From the NCBI GenBank assembly GCA_024516035.1, contig CM044957.1, positions 19,181,031 through 19,245,030 of the forward strand: a stretch of 64,000 bases of DNA, given 5' to 3'. Positions within the stretch are counted from its first letter, which is position 1. The number at the start of each line of letters is the position of its first letter. Of this stretch, positions 11,662-22,017 are shown in pieces. The position numbers and the translations under genes are program-made. The notes beneath the pieces are model-generated. The model was not told where the DNA came from, made no database searches, and saw only the letters and a list, made by a program, of their open reading frames with translations. This DNA comes from Bactericera cockerelli (Eukaryota > Arthropoda > Insecta > Hemiptera > Triozidae).

Positions 11662-11716
11662 TTAGACATAGCTCTCATTATCAGTTAGACATAAATGGGA
11701 GCTATGTCTAACTGAT
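11662..11716 (+). promoter_or_regulatory. Alternative hairpins overlapping the ribozyme
   Basis: Two perfect, mutually exclusive stems can form with the 5' part of the hammerhead. TTAGACATAGCTC (11662-11674) pairs with GAGCTATGTCTAA (11699-11711), 13 bp. ATCAGTTAGACATA (11680-11693) pairs with TATGTCTAACTGAT (11703-11716), 14 bp with a 9-nt loop. The second would bury CUGAU of the catalytic core. The complementarity is seen directly; a regulatory role is inference. The 11662 segment also resembles the ribozyme's own 3' stem I strand, so it may be a remnant of a neighbouring monomer. Confidence 0.6.
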
Positions 11717-11755
11717 GAGTCCAAATAAGGACGAAACTAGTCTTAGACTGCTCTC
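11697..11755 (+). ncRNA. Hammerhead ribozyme, type I, minimal stem III
   Basis: All hammerhead core parts are present in order. Stem I 5' strand is GTCTAA (11706-11711), followed by the core CTGATGA (11712-11718). Stem II is GTCC/GGAC (11719-11722 with 11729-11732) around the loop AAATAA. Core GAA is at 11733-11735 and a minimal stem III, ACTAGT, at 11736-11741. The cleavage nucleotide C is at 11742, and the stem I 3' strand TTAGAC is at 11743-11748. Stem I extends past an internal loop (TAT versus T) by GGGAGC (11697-11702) with GCTCTC (11750-11755), including one G-U pair. Predicted self-cleavage falls between 11742 and 11743. Short stem III type I hammerheads are known from Penelope-like retroelements and retrozymes and are thought to work best as dimers; ACTAGT is self-complementary, which fits. 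I found no Penelope reverse transcriptase nearby, so the carrier is unknown. Confidence 0.88.
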
Positions 11756-12066
11756 TAAATCTTTTAAAGTCTATGATATAGACAGGTCAAGCTTTTAATC
11801 TTGTTACTATGAATTAGTCTAGATGACAATGAATTCTCATATTATGAATATATAATTGTTCGAAAATTTACTACTTAGTTTATGTTTTAGCAACAACTCC
11901 TTCTGAGAAATTTTAGACTGGCCAACACCTGATTTGACTTAAGGTGCATCAAATTTAAGCAAGGGATTCTCTGTCTGCAAATATTGAAAGCAATTAGGGT
12001 TTGGAAAACATGAGGGGGTCCCACTGGTGTATGTGCCTCGTTTAATGTAAAATATTCAGCTTTCCA
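11756..12066. other. Unassigned AT-rich DNA downstream of ribozyme
   Basis: This may be the rest of the ribozyme-bearing element, but I see no terminal repeat or coding remnant. Confidence 0.4.
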
Positions 12067-12168
12067 GGGGAGGTGGGGAATGACGGGAGCGGGGGGGGGA
12101 CTTTGAGGGGGGAGTGGAATGTGGGTGGGGTGGGAGTAAGGTACAGGGAGGGAGGAGGGGGGGGGGGT
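12067..12168 (+). other. G-run cluster, G-quadruplex potential
   Basis: At least eight runs of three or more G occur in about 100 bp, including runs of nine or more near 12091 and 12158. This meets the usual G3+ quadruplex pattern on the plus strand. A minus-strand frame across it (11887-12258) encodes a Pro-rich peptide that is compositional. Confidence 0.7.
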
Positions 12169-13964
12169 TACATTTATGTGCGGAGGAGCAGAATGTGAAT
12201 GTGGGAGTTGGAGTAGAATGTAATGGGCAATTAGAAACCTTTTATACAGACAAGACAATGGGATAGGTAATGGGCCCTAGGAGGCTATGAAAGGGGCTGG
12301 TATGTGTTTATCAGGGATTCAGAATGAAAGCAGGGGAAAGAGCTGTGGCCAAATGTTGAGCTCCCTGTTGTGTTTTCAGATGATTGTAGGGGACGGGACA
12401 TTAAGTGACAGATTTATGTTAAAAATTGAGACCCCACCATACCACGTTCGGAGACAACAAATGTAATAAGTGCAAAAACACTTTTTGTAATTTTCAACAA
12501 ATTTTAGAAATCTTCTATCTGATGAGGTCCGGTGGGTAGAAATAGCTGTACATACCTACTCTCAGAGAACTCGATTTTGTACCTACATAATAATATTATG
12601 TAGATATCCTATGTTAGAAGACATTTTAAACGATATTTTATTTGGATCCAGTAGTATTCATATAATTTATAATTTAGACAATAAAATAAAACTTATAAAA
12701 ACTTTTGTACTTATTTACTAAATAACGGAATTTTTCAACAATGTTCATAAAATGAAATTTCTTAAGCTTGCGGTGCATAAGGTTAGAATACTGAAAGTGA
12801 AATGTGTCAACAAGGTTTTAGTAGCTATTAAAGAGCATATAATATAAATAAAGTAGAACAAATAATGTATTACATATTTTTTAAATATTAACCATAGCCA
12901 TGGTACCTTAGCTGCGGTGTAACGCAGGGACGACAGAATTTTACGCTTTCTTCGTTTTTCGGTAAAAGCTTTTCTTATTTGGGGACTGACATCAAATGAA
13001 ATTTTCCTAGGGAGAGCGGGACAGGGAGCTTCGTTTGAAAAGAAAATGTTTTATATTTTGCAGGAAAGTGTGAGTGAAGAAAAAACAGAAACTGATTATT
13101 CGGGACAAAGTCGACGTGAAGTAGAAATTAGAAGGCGGGGGGAGAGAGAGAAAGAAAATGAAAGGGAGAAAGAGACTGGTTCGTTTTTAGTCAAAGAAAA
13201 AACTAAAACTTTCATTTTATACAAGAGAGGGAGAGAAGGGTGGAGGTGAGAGACAGAGACAGCTAGAAGGAGAGGGAAGATTAGTGAGATAATTTATGTG
13301 CAACTCGTATGTATAAAACATGTTGTGAGTATGATGAGCAGGAGAACATATGTAAACGCTTAGCGTCTTTCTTTAAAACACCTGTATAAAAAGTGATACA
13401 GAAATAATAGTTTTCTGGGATTTTAGATTGTTAAAATTAAACACTACAAAGTACTTTTGATAAATTTAGAAATCTCCCTCCTCAAACAGTCTGTGGGATA
13501 CACTGATATACGGCCTTGTGACGACTACTTCACTTAACTGCAAAGTCCGTGTTTCTGGGATATTTTTATGTGATTTTTAAAAAAAAATTCAAAGAGAAAA
13601 TGATACCTTTTTATCGCCTTGTCTTTGTAACATCATGTTGACTTGTTTTTACTTTAAAATATAACAAGTACAAAGTGGATTAGTTTATGTAAGCCAACAT
13701 TTTGGCGTCTACAGTAATCCCGCTTGTAATACTACGCATTCATTTACAAAGAGATTCAAATTAAGGATATCACCATTTCTCTGCGTGCAATGAGCACGTG
13801 ATGACTTTCAGTTGATCAAAGAAGGAAAATGAAATATTCCCGCAGACCTGATGCTCGACTTTCTGACCTAGTTGCATAATCTGCTCCCTCTGGTATAATG
13901 ATCCTGCTCATCTTCAAGAGCCTTCAGTAAGTTTACTTTGTCTTATGTTAATAACGTCTTTTCC
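12169..13964. other. Unassigned DNA with purine-rich patch
   Basis: Mostly AT-rich with no gene. A GA-rich patch lies at about 13040-13290. The short plus-strand frame there (13046-13249) is rich in Glu, Arg and Lys because of composition. Confidence 0.45.
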
Positions 13965-16178
13965 CTTCTAGTCTCTCCCCTTCCTTCCCCTCTCTTCTCG
14001 TCTCCCTCTCTCCCCTTCCTTATTCTCTCTTCTCGTCTCCCTCTCTCCTCCTTCCTTATTCTTCTCTTCCTCATTTCTCTTCCTCTCTCCCCCTCCTTAC
14101 TTCCCTCTCTTCTCATCTCCCTCCCTCCTCTCCCTTCTTCCCCTCTTCTTTCTCTCTCCCTCTCCTTCCCCCTTATTTTCCTTCTCTTCCCCTCTCCTTC
14201 CTTATATCCTTCTCTCCTCCTTTCTTATCTTTTCTCCTCTCTCCCTTCTTCGTCTTCCTCTTCTCTCCCCTTCCTTATTCTCTCTTACTCTCTTCTCGTC
14301 TCCCTCTCTCCCCTTCCTTATTTATCTTCTTTCTCGTCTTTCCTCTCTTCCCCTTCCTTATTTTATCTCTTCTCGTCTCTCCTCTCTCCCCTTCCTTATT
14401 ATCTCTTCTCGTCTTCCTCTCTCCCCTTCCTTTATCCTCTCTCTTCTCTCTTCCTATCTCTTCCCTTCCTCTCCCCCTTCCTTATACTCTTCTCGTCTTC
14501 CTCTCTCCCTTCCTTATTTCTCTTACTCTCCTCGTCTCCTCTCTCCCCTTCCTTATTCTCTTCTCGCTCCCCTTCCCTCCTTCTCTCTCCTCTCTCCCTC
14601 TCTCCCTTCCTTATTTCCACTCTCTTCTCGTCTCCCTCTCCCCTTCCTTATTTCTCCTCTCTTCTCATCTCCTCTCTCCCCTTCCTTCCCTTCTCTCTTC
14701 ACGTATTCCTCTCTCCCCTTCCTTATTCTCTCTTACTCATCTTCTCGTCTTCCTCTCTCCACTTCCTTATTTTCTCTTACTCTCTTCTCGTCTTCCTCTC
14801 TCCCCTTCCTTATTTTCTCTTACTCTCTTCTCGTCTTCCTCTCTCCCCTTCCTTATTCTCTCTTACTCTCTTCTCGTCTCCCTCTCTCCCCTTCCTTATT
14901 TTCTCTTACTCCCTTCTCGTCTCCCCTCTCTCCCCTTCCTTATTTTCTCTTACTCCCTTCTCGTCTCCCTCTCTCCCCTTCCTTATTTTCTCTTACTCTC
15001 TTCTCGTCTCCTCTCTCCCCCTTCCTTATTTTCTCTTACTCTCTTCTCGTCTTCCTCTCTCCCCTTCCTTATTTTCTCTTACTCTCTTCTCGTCTTCCTC
15101 TCTCCCCTTCCTTATTTTCTCTTACTCTCTTCTCGTCTTCCTCTCTCCCCTTCCTTATTTTCTCTTACTCTCTTCTCGTCTTCCTCTCTCCCCTTCCTTA
15201 TTTTCTCTTACTCTCTTCTCGTCTTCCTCTCTCCCCTTCCTTATTTTCTCTTACTCTCTTCTCGTCTCCCTCTCTCCCCTTCCTTATTCTCTCTTACTCT
15301 CTTCTCGTCTTCCTCTCTCCACTTCCTTATTCTCTCTCACTCTCTTTTAGTCTCCCTCTCTCCCCTTCCTTCCCCTCTCTTCTCGTCTCCCTCTCTCCCC
15401 TTCCTTATTTTCTCTTACTCTCTTCTCGTCTCCCTCTCTCCCCTTCCTTATTTTCTCTTACTCTCTTCTCGTCTTCCTCTCTCCCCTTCCTTATTTTCTC
15501 TTACTCTCTTCTCGTCTTCCTCTCTCCCCTTCCTTATTCTCTCTTACTCTCTTCTCGTCTTCCTCTCTCCACTTCCTTATTCTCTCTTACTCTCTTCTCG
15601 TCTTCCTATCTCCACTTCCTTATTCTCTCTCACTCTCTTTTAGTCTCCCTCTCTCCCCTTCCTTCCCCTCTCTTCTCGTCTCTCCTCTCTCCCCTTCCTT
15701 ATTTTCTCTTACTCTCTTCTCGTCTTCCTCTCTCCCCTTCCTTATTCTCTCTACTCTCTTCTCGTCTTCCTCTCTCCACTTCCTTATTTTCTCTTACTCT
15801 CTTCTCGTCTTCCTCTCTCCACTTCCTTATTCTCTCTCACTCTCTTTTAGTCTCCCTCTCTCCCCTTCCTTCCCCTCTCTTCTCGTCTCCCTCTCTCCCC
15901 TTCCTTATTTTCTCTTACTCTCTTCTCGTCTTCCTCTCTCCCCTTCCTTATTCTCTCTTACTCTCTTCTCGTCTTCCTCTCTCCACTTCCTTATTTTCTC
16001 TTACTCTCTTCTCGTCTCCCCTCTCTCCCCTTCCTTATTCTCTCTTACTCTCTTCTCGTCTTCCTCTCTCCACTTCCTTATTCTCTCTCACTTCTCTTTT
16101 AGTCTCCTCTCTCTCCCCTTCCTTCCCCTCTCTTCTCGTCTCCCTCTCTCCGCTTCCTTATTCTCTCTTACTCTCTTC
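13965..16178. repeat. 2.2-kb polypyrimidine minisatellite, unit near 43 bp
   Basis: Almost every plus-strand base is C or T. The unit reads CCCCTTCCTTATTTTCTCTT then ACTCTCTTCTCGTCTTCCTC plus a few bases, about 43 bp. Units are irregular at the left (13965-14700) and very regular at 14700-16178. A variant with CTCTTTTAGTCTCC recurs with TTTTAG ending at 15350, 15643, 15850 and 16102 (spacings 293, 207, 252), close to multiples of the unit, so there is higher-order structure. A 470-codon frame at 13938-15350 is an artefact: pyrimidine-only DNA contains no stop codon on that strand. Confidence 0.95.
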
Positions 16179-17990
16179 AGTTGAACCTCTAGCGACTCTA
16201 GACTGTTGATTTGGTATATGAAAAAAAAAGTGTATATTACGAACACCAAATGGCAGAATTCTCCTTACTGCTTTCAACGAAAGGAAGATATAGTAGCAAC
16301 AGCATTAACATGGGGGAGTAGCAACAGCATTAATATGGGGGACTCAAAAAAGAGAAGAATCAATCGAAAAGTATATCAAGATTTTTGACTTGATTTGAAT
16401 ATGGCATGCTGACATAATGAAACCTACTTAAGGAATTTAAGTAGGCTCCAGTGTTTGTCCTTCGAACTTCCGGATTCTTGCATTTTGTTTCCTTTTTTGT
16501 AGTTCTATTCTCATGATGATCATTCTTCTGAAATACTAAATTGTGAACAAAATTCTTTTACCATCCATTAATTTCTTTATATCTGTTTATTAAGCATTTC
16601 TTTGTTAATGTCCTCTTTCTTGCGCTAAGAAATTTCCTCGCTGCAGACGAAATAAATTTCAAACTATTTCATTATTACAGAGTTTACTTAATGCTCTAAG
16701 TACTGTTTGAAAGCACTCCAACTTGTGCGCTGCTTGTATATTGCTGCCCGGAGCGACTTCATTTTGATGATGTTGCTTCAGTTGGAATAAGAGGAGGAGA
16801 ACGCTTGTTCAGTGTGTTGATATTCAATGTGGACAGTGTGAAATGGAATGTTAGTTCGCCCTCTTCTTCTTAAATTATTCTTTTAATACAACCCTTGACT
16901 TCATATTACTCCTTTTTGGGCATTGGCGAAATAGGGTTTTTACTGTAAATATTAAATCTCCTTTTTCTCTGTATTAAGACCCGCAAGAATGTGCTTTTTT
17001 CCCCCACAAGTAATGAGATCGCTCCAAAAAAGAAAATTCGTCTCTTTCCACTGTGCTTCTGTCTTACCTCCTAAACTTTGCTCGGCTTGTGATCTGAACA
17101 GTTTTTTTCAAAGTTATTAATCAAAAACTTTGACAACCTTCGTTAGAAACTACCGCTATCTCTGGACACAAGAGCTATGGAACCTCTTGTTTCTAATTTT
17201 GGTGTTCCTACAGCTTCAGTGACAAGTCAAACATATTTCAAAGGAGGATTTAATCAGGCCAATGTTCGAACCTCCCGGTGCCTATTGCTCTGACTAATAG
17301 ACAAAATCGAGAGCTTTGATATGCTCTTGTGTTACGCAAAAATATGAAACTGTCCCCAATATGAATACCTATATATGTAGAAATTGGCGCGAACAACCCG
17401 TCGCGTCGATCACAGTATTAAAGCCTTAATACCGAAAAAAAGTTCTACGCTGCGCTGTGACAACTTGTCATCATGAACAAGGAACAAGTTTTCCCTTGTG
17501 GCAGCGATATTTCTCTTTATGCTCTTTTGTTCTTTAGATCAAAGCAAAAGAAAATTGTGAATTTCCTTCACAAATAAATTGCTTTTTTCCCGTTTTAATC
17601 AGTATACACCTAGTATTGACGGATTTTGACGACAGAACAGAGTGTTTTATTGAAATTCATTCCTTGTTGTTCCCTCATATCCCCCAAGTTTCGAAATGTG
17701 TCTAGATTCGAGGCGTATTTTGCTTTAGTGTAAAAAATTCTGAGCCTTTGCATGTTTACTGATTGGTCCAATTTTCTTCAAGTTATCATGTCCAAATTCT
17801 AACAAAAACTTATGTTTCTATGGACTAAAATTTATGACTACTACCCATTTTAGCCATGTATCACCTTTTACCTTTTTTTCTAATAGCAGCTAAAAAGAAA
17901 AAGTTGGATAGTATGAAATGAATCTAGTGAGAAAAAATCTACCCAGTTTCGTCCCATACATATCCAAATTGCATTTCATCTTGGAGACAC
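16179..17990. other. Unassigned AT-rich DNA
   Basis: No gene seen. A weak B-box-like GGTTCGAACAT on the minus strand near 17253-17263 could be an eroded SINE head. Confidence 0.45.
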
Positions 17991-18037
17991 GTGTGACGTC
18001 ACACAATTATCAGGATATTGTTTCCTGTGACGTCACA
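17991..18037. promoter_or_regulatory. Two consensus CRE palindromes 34 bp apart
   Basis: TGACGTCA occurs at 17994-18001, inside the 14-bp palindrome GTGTGACGTCACAC at 17991-18004, and again at 18028-18035, inside TGTGACGTCACA. TGACGTCA is the consensus site for CREB/ATF bZIP factors. No promoter is evident close by, so regulatory use is only possible. Confidence 0.45.
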
Positions 18038-18127
18038 ACACTAAATACGGCCCTATCTTGTCTCACTTTAATCCTTTCAAGAGAGACTAAAGTTCATTTG
18101 CCTCCGAGCTATCGTTTCTGTTTATAG

Positions 18128-18550
18128 TCAAGTTTATTGTTAACAGGGTGTCGAGTGCTGTTGCCGTATTGATTCTATTTTGTGAATAGTTTTGATGAGT
18201 TTTGATATCGTCCAGCTAGAAGGTTACTGTTAACATTGTGTTGTGTCAGTTGTGTGCTCTATCGATCCTTTATTGTTGGAGGGCTTTGACTAGTCGGATA
18301 TCGTCTATAATCTTATTATTGTTAACAGGGTGTTGAGTGTGGTAATGATTGTTGTTGAGATTTTTCACCAGTCTGATATATGTAGAAGTTTATTGTTGTG
18401 AGCTGTATCGATCCCATTTTGTCGCATGTTGTTGAGAGTTTTAACTTGACTGACATGGTCTAGAAATTTATTTTTAACAGCAGGGTGTTGTGAGCTTTCA
18501 TTTGTCTCATGCTGTCGGTAGTTTTAACTAGACTGATATCGATTAGCTCT
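18128..18550. repeat. Degenerate tandem repeat, about 5 units of 75-95 bp
   Basis: Diverged units share the ordered words TTTATTGTTAACAGGGTGT, GAGTGCTG or a variant, ATCGATCC or similar, GTTTTAACTAGACTGATATC and TCTAGAAG. Unit length drifts, so this is an old array. It directly precedes a retroposon-like tail, and may be a repeated untranslated region of that element. Confidence 0.6.
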
Positions 18551-18559
18551 AGTGAATCG

Positions 18560-18682
18560 ACCTTTTTAAATCATGAGTTATTTTTACACCAATAAACGAG
18601 GCTTTGTTTAGACTGTGAGAGTAAAGGGGCTCTTTAGTCTCAATCTGGCAGGATAAACAGAGTATTGTATTGTATTGTATTT
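18560..18682 (+). mobile_element. Probable retroposon 3' end with ATTGT repeat tail
   Basis: Sequence ending AGGATAAACAGAGTATTG runs into three or more tandem GTATT pentamers (18662-18681). Short-word tails are typical of some non-LTR retrotransposon 3' ends. No coding part is preserved. Confidence 0.4.
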
Positions 18683-21523
18683 CCTTCATTATCGATGTTA
18701 TTTTCACTTTTCAAATACATACATTTTTCATGAAAGTGAATGAATTTTGTCGTAAAGGTTTTCCACGTTTAATGTAATTAATTTAATATCTTGGTTTGTT
18801 TTAACTCTATCTTTTCTCTGTTTCAGGTATGTATCTTCACTCCTGCTGCCTGAAGGAACTATTTATGTATGTATGTCTTGTCTACTTATCTAGAATCTCA
18901 AAGAAAGCTATAATTTGTAAGTACAGAAGAGACCATTTATTTATTTACAATATTTCATTTTATTACTTAAATTGTTGTCGATACTTTAATCCAGAATATA
19001 TTTTTCAACTTTTGTAATATTAATATTTTAAATTTATCGTATTTTTTTCTTATCTAATTTTTAAATGATTTGTTTCTTATTTATTATGAATATCAAGTAG
19101 TGTTATAATAAAATTTCCCTTCTTGTGAGTACGAGCTTTGTCTGGCTCACCCAGTATTCTGTCACATTCTTGCAAAAGCATCAGCCTTGTGTAGCAGAAC
19201 AGAACATTATACCATACAGGATATAATTCAGTGTACCCTGCGAATAGAGTGCAAAGGCTCGGAATAATCAAGTTTTTCCTGCTGATATCGCTAAGGAATT
19301 TATTATATTGGCACAATGACGACGCCAGACTCGATACATGAGGAATATTATCAGCCCCCCGAACCCTGCCTTCTAGCTTCTCTGTCGTTAAAAATCCGTT
19401 TAACCCTTTGTCAAAGAATAAGGAAGTCCAGCTGAAATGTTTTATTTTACTGCTAGTTGAAATACTGGAACCCTATTCTTTTCTTCCCTTCAAAGTTTAT
19501 TAAGTTCAATGTTTTCTCGAATTAATTTAATCTTTTTCTAAATTAATTCAAGAATCCAACGATCATTTAAATTTAAATTTTCAACAAAATGGTAATTTTT
19601 AGTGAGCTACTCAGAAGTTACTTCATTACTTCCGACAAATTTCTGATATTCGTTTTTTTTTAAGTTCTGTGAGACCCCAAATGGAGACTCATGGCACTGA
19701 GGTTGTTATAGTCGTACATGTCAACTTCTACGGTCATACACACAACATTAAATCCCAAAAGTGTTTGGTTTATGGTTTTGAATATCCAGATTTGGTATTA
19801 TTTTCATATTTGAGATGACGCATAGTTAATATCTCAACACTTCGCTTTTTAAAAGTTTTCACCTTCGTTTCTGCCCCACTCGTCTTTCCCGGGTTAAGCT
19901 TATATCTCGTCACACATGATTGTCACCTTAAGAAGACGCGTCTCTCGCGGGATTTTCAGCTCGGCAGCGAACAAAGAATTAAATTAGATTTCAGCTCCAC
20001 TCAAACTTGCCTCTAGATACCATCGGGCTACGAGAAGCACTGTCGAAATAGTTTGAAAAAACACTTGTTGGCCTACTTTTACTTTCTACAGGGTCCGCCA
20101 AAAAAAAGGATTTTCATGCCTTTTTGATACCATTAGCTTTACCAGGGCAAGTTTTAAGGGATCAAACTATTTTTTACGAGCTTCATTTGTGCTAAATATA
20201 TCACTTGTGCATGTGTTGTTGTTTAATGTAAATTTAAGATAATAGTGAAAACAGGACCGGAGACTAGGACTGCACAAGGTTTTTAGATTTTTCACATCAA
20301 TTTGAAGTAACTTCGGCGCTGTTTTTAGTTTAGATTGAGTATGATTTTCTTATTTGTTAAATTATGAATCGAGAAAATCATCATTTTCATCTTCCGACTC
20401 GCTCTCTGCCCATTTACCTTCTCTTGTGTCACAGTCACACTCGCATCAATTTACGAATTTTCAGCATTATTGCCTTCGATAACATGGTCTATTTTTCTTA
20501 TTTTCTCTCCTCTTTTCTTCTCTCAATTCTTTTTTTTTCTGCTCTTGTTTCCTTGGTTCCCAATTTTGTATTTCTCCCCCTCCCCTACTCATTTCCTATC
20601 CATCTATCCATTTTCCTCCTATTCTCCCATCCCTCCTCCTGCTTTTACTTATGCTTTTTCCTCGTAATTCCATTTTCGATCATTTCTCTCGCTACTAACT
20701 TCATTACGTATGACAGCATCTAAAAGGTCGGTGAGCTAAGGGTTGGTGTTGTAGTATTTTTCTTTACTTTGCTCTTCTATGTTCTCCTATTACATTACTC
20801 TCGTTAGATTTTCTTTCTCTTGCTCGTGTGCCTGTCTTGGCTTCCTGTGTTTCTTTACTTTTCTTCAAGACTCCCTCAATTCAGTGCTTTTCAGAGGTAT
20901 CAACTCAAATTTTTGAAATTCATACGTGTGTTTTAGAACTATTTTCAGTGACGCCCAGAGCAATTCGTGCTTACCACAGAAAAAACAAGTGAGATATTTT
21001 TGAGATAAACGTTAACAGATATTGAAATTTTCATGGGAATGACCCCCCCCCCCCCCTGAACCACTGTGAAACTACCTTGGAAATTATCAAAATTAAAATA
21101 TCTATTACCTTTTTCAAGATATGGGAATTTTCTAGTAGCAATATAAAAATCCAAATAGGCAACAGCCACGGGCATAAACCTCAACGGCGATAAAGTGCCG
21201 GGTATTAGCTAGTAATAATATAAATAAAGAAAAAACACATTTTTGCGTCAGAAGAAAAAAGTGATTCCTCATCCTTCTCTTGCTTTTTTTCTTTAAAAAA
21301 AAAGTATATGCACGTGTAGTAGAAAAAGCGTTTTCCTACTTTATAAATTGAAATTGGTTCTCTGACCATTCAGCGAGACATCTTTCAGCCAAGATAGCTT
21401 TTGAACCTGATATGTCTCACTCATTGCCAATCCTTCCAGTATTGAATATGAATCCTCCCGCCTTTGTGTGGTCTCCTAAAGTCATCATCATTTCCACTCC
21501 ACGAGGATTTCATTTTCCTTAGT
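18683..21523. other. Unassigned AT-rich DNA
   Basis: No supported gene in about 2.8 kb. A pyrimidine-rich stretch at 20480-20660 gives low-complexity frames. A C14 homopolymer lies at 21043-21056. Confidence 0.45.
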
Positions 21524-22017
21524 GATATACAGGGTGACACTTAAATCTAAACTTTTCCATAGGGATATACAGGGTGACTCTTGGATCTCAACTTTTCCTT
21601 AGTGATATACAGTGTGACACTTGAATCCCAACTTAATCGCACGTCGATACTCTTCATCTTGTATAATCGCCGAAATTATCATTAACCTAACGTAAAATAT
21701 CCTGGCCGTGATCACTCCAGATGTGTTTCTAGCATAATTATGAAACTTTAAACCCCCGTCTCGGAATTCTATACGAAAACCCTGATATAAACATGTGAAA
21801 CTAATCCAGCACTCACTCACTCTTCGAGGTCTTTCATTTATAACTATTTATGTGGGCATTGTTGGTTTTTCATCTGTTGAGGTGAATGTTTACATCAGAC
21901 TACTAAAAGTTTTTTGGCTTGAAAGAACGCAGAGCGGAAGAAATTCTTTGATCTAATGACGATTCCTCTGATTCGTGTTTTTGGTCAATCTGATGCTTAT
22001 TTGTCACCCTGTATAAG
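21524..22017. mobile_element. Candidate DNA element with triplicated left end
   Basis: GATATACAG recurs at 21524, 21564 and 21604, giving a 40-bp unit in about three copies. Each unit contains TACAGGGTGAC or a variant. The reverse complement, GTCACCCTGTA, lies at about 22006-22016. Inverted TACAGGGTG ends are common in Tc1/mariner-type and related small elements. Only about 12 bp of the ends match, so the call is tentative. Confidence 0.45.

Noticed and set aside
12521..12550. Second hammerhead-like CTGATGA ... GAAA
   Set aside because: Stem II closing pair is mismatched, half the remaining pairs are wobbles, and the flanks do not form stem I.
13938..15350. 470-codon open reading frame
   Set aside because: The DNA is almost pure pyrimidine, so stop codons cannot arise on that strand. 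The peptide is Ser/Leu/Pro repeats mirroring a 43-bp DNA unit with irregular indels.
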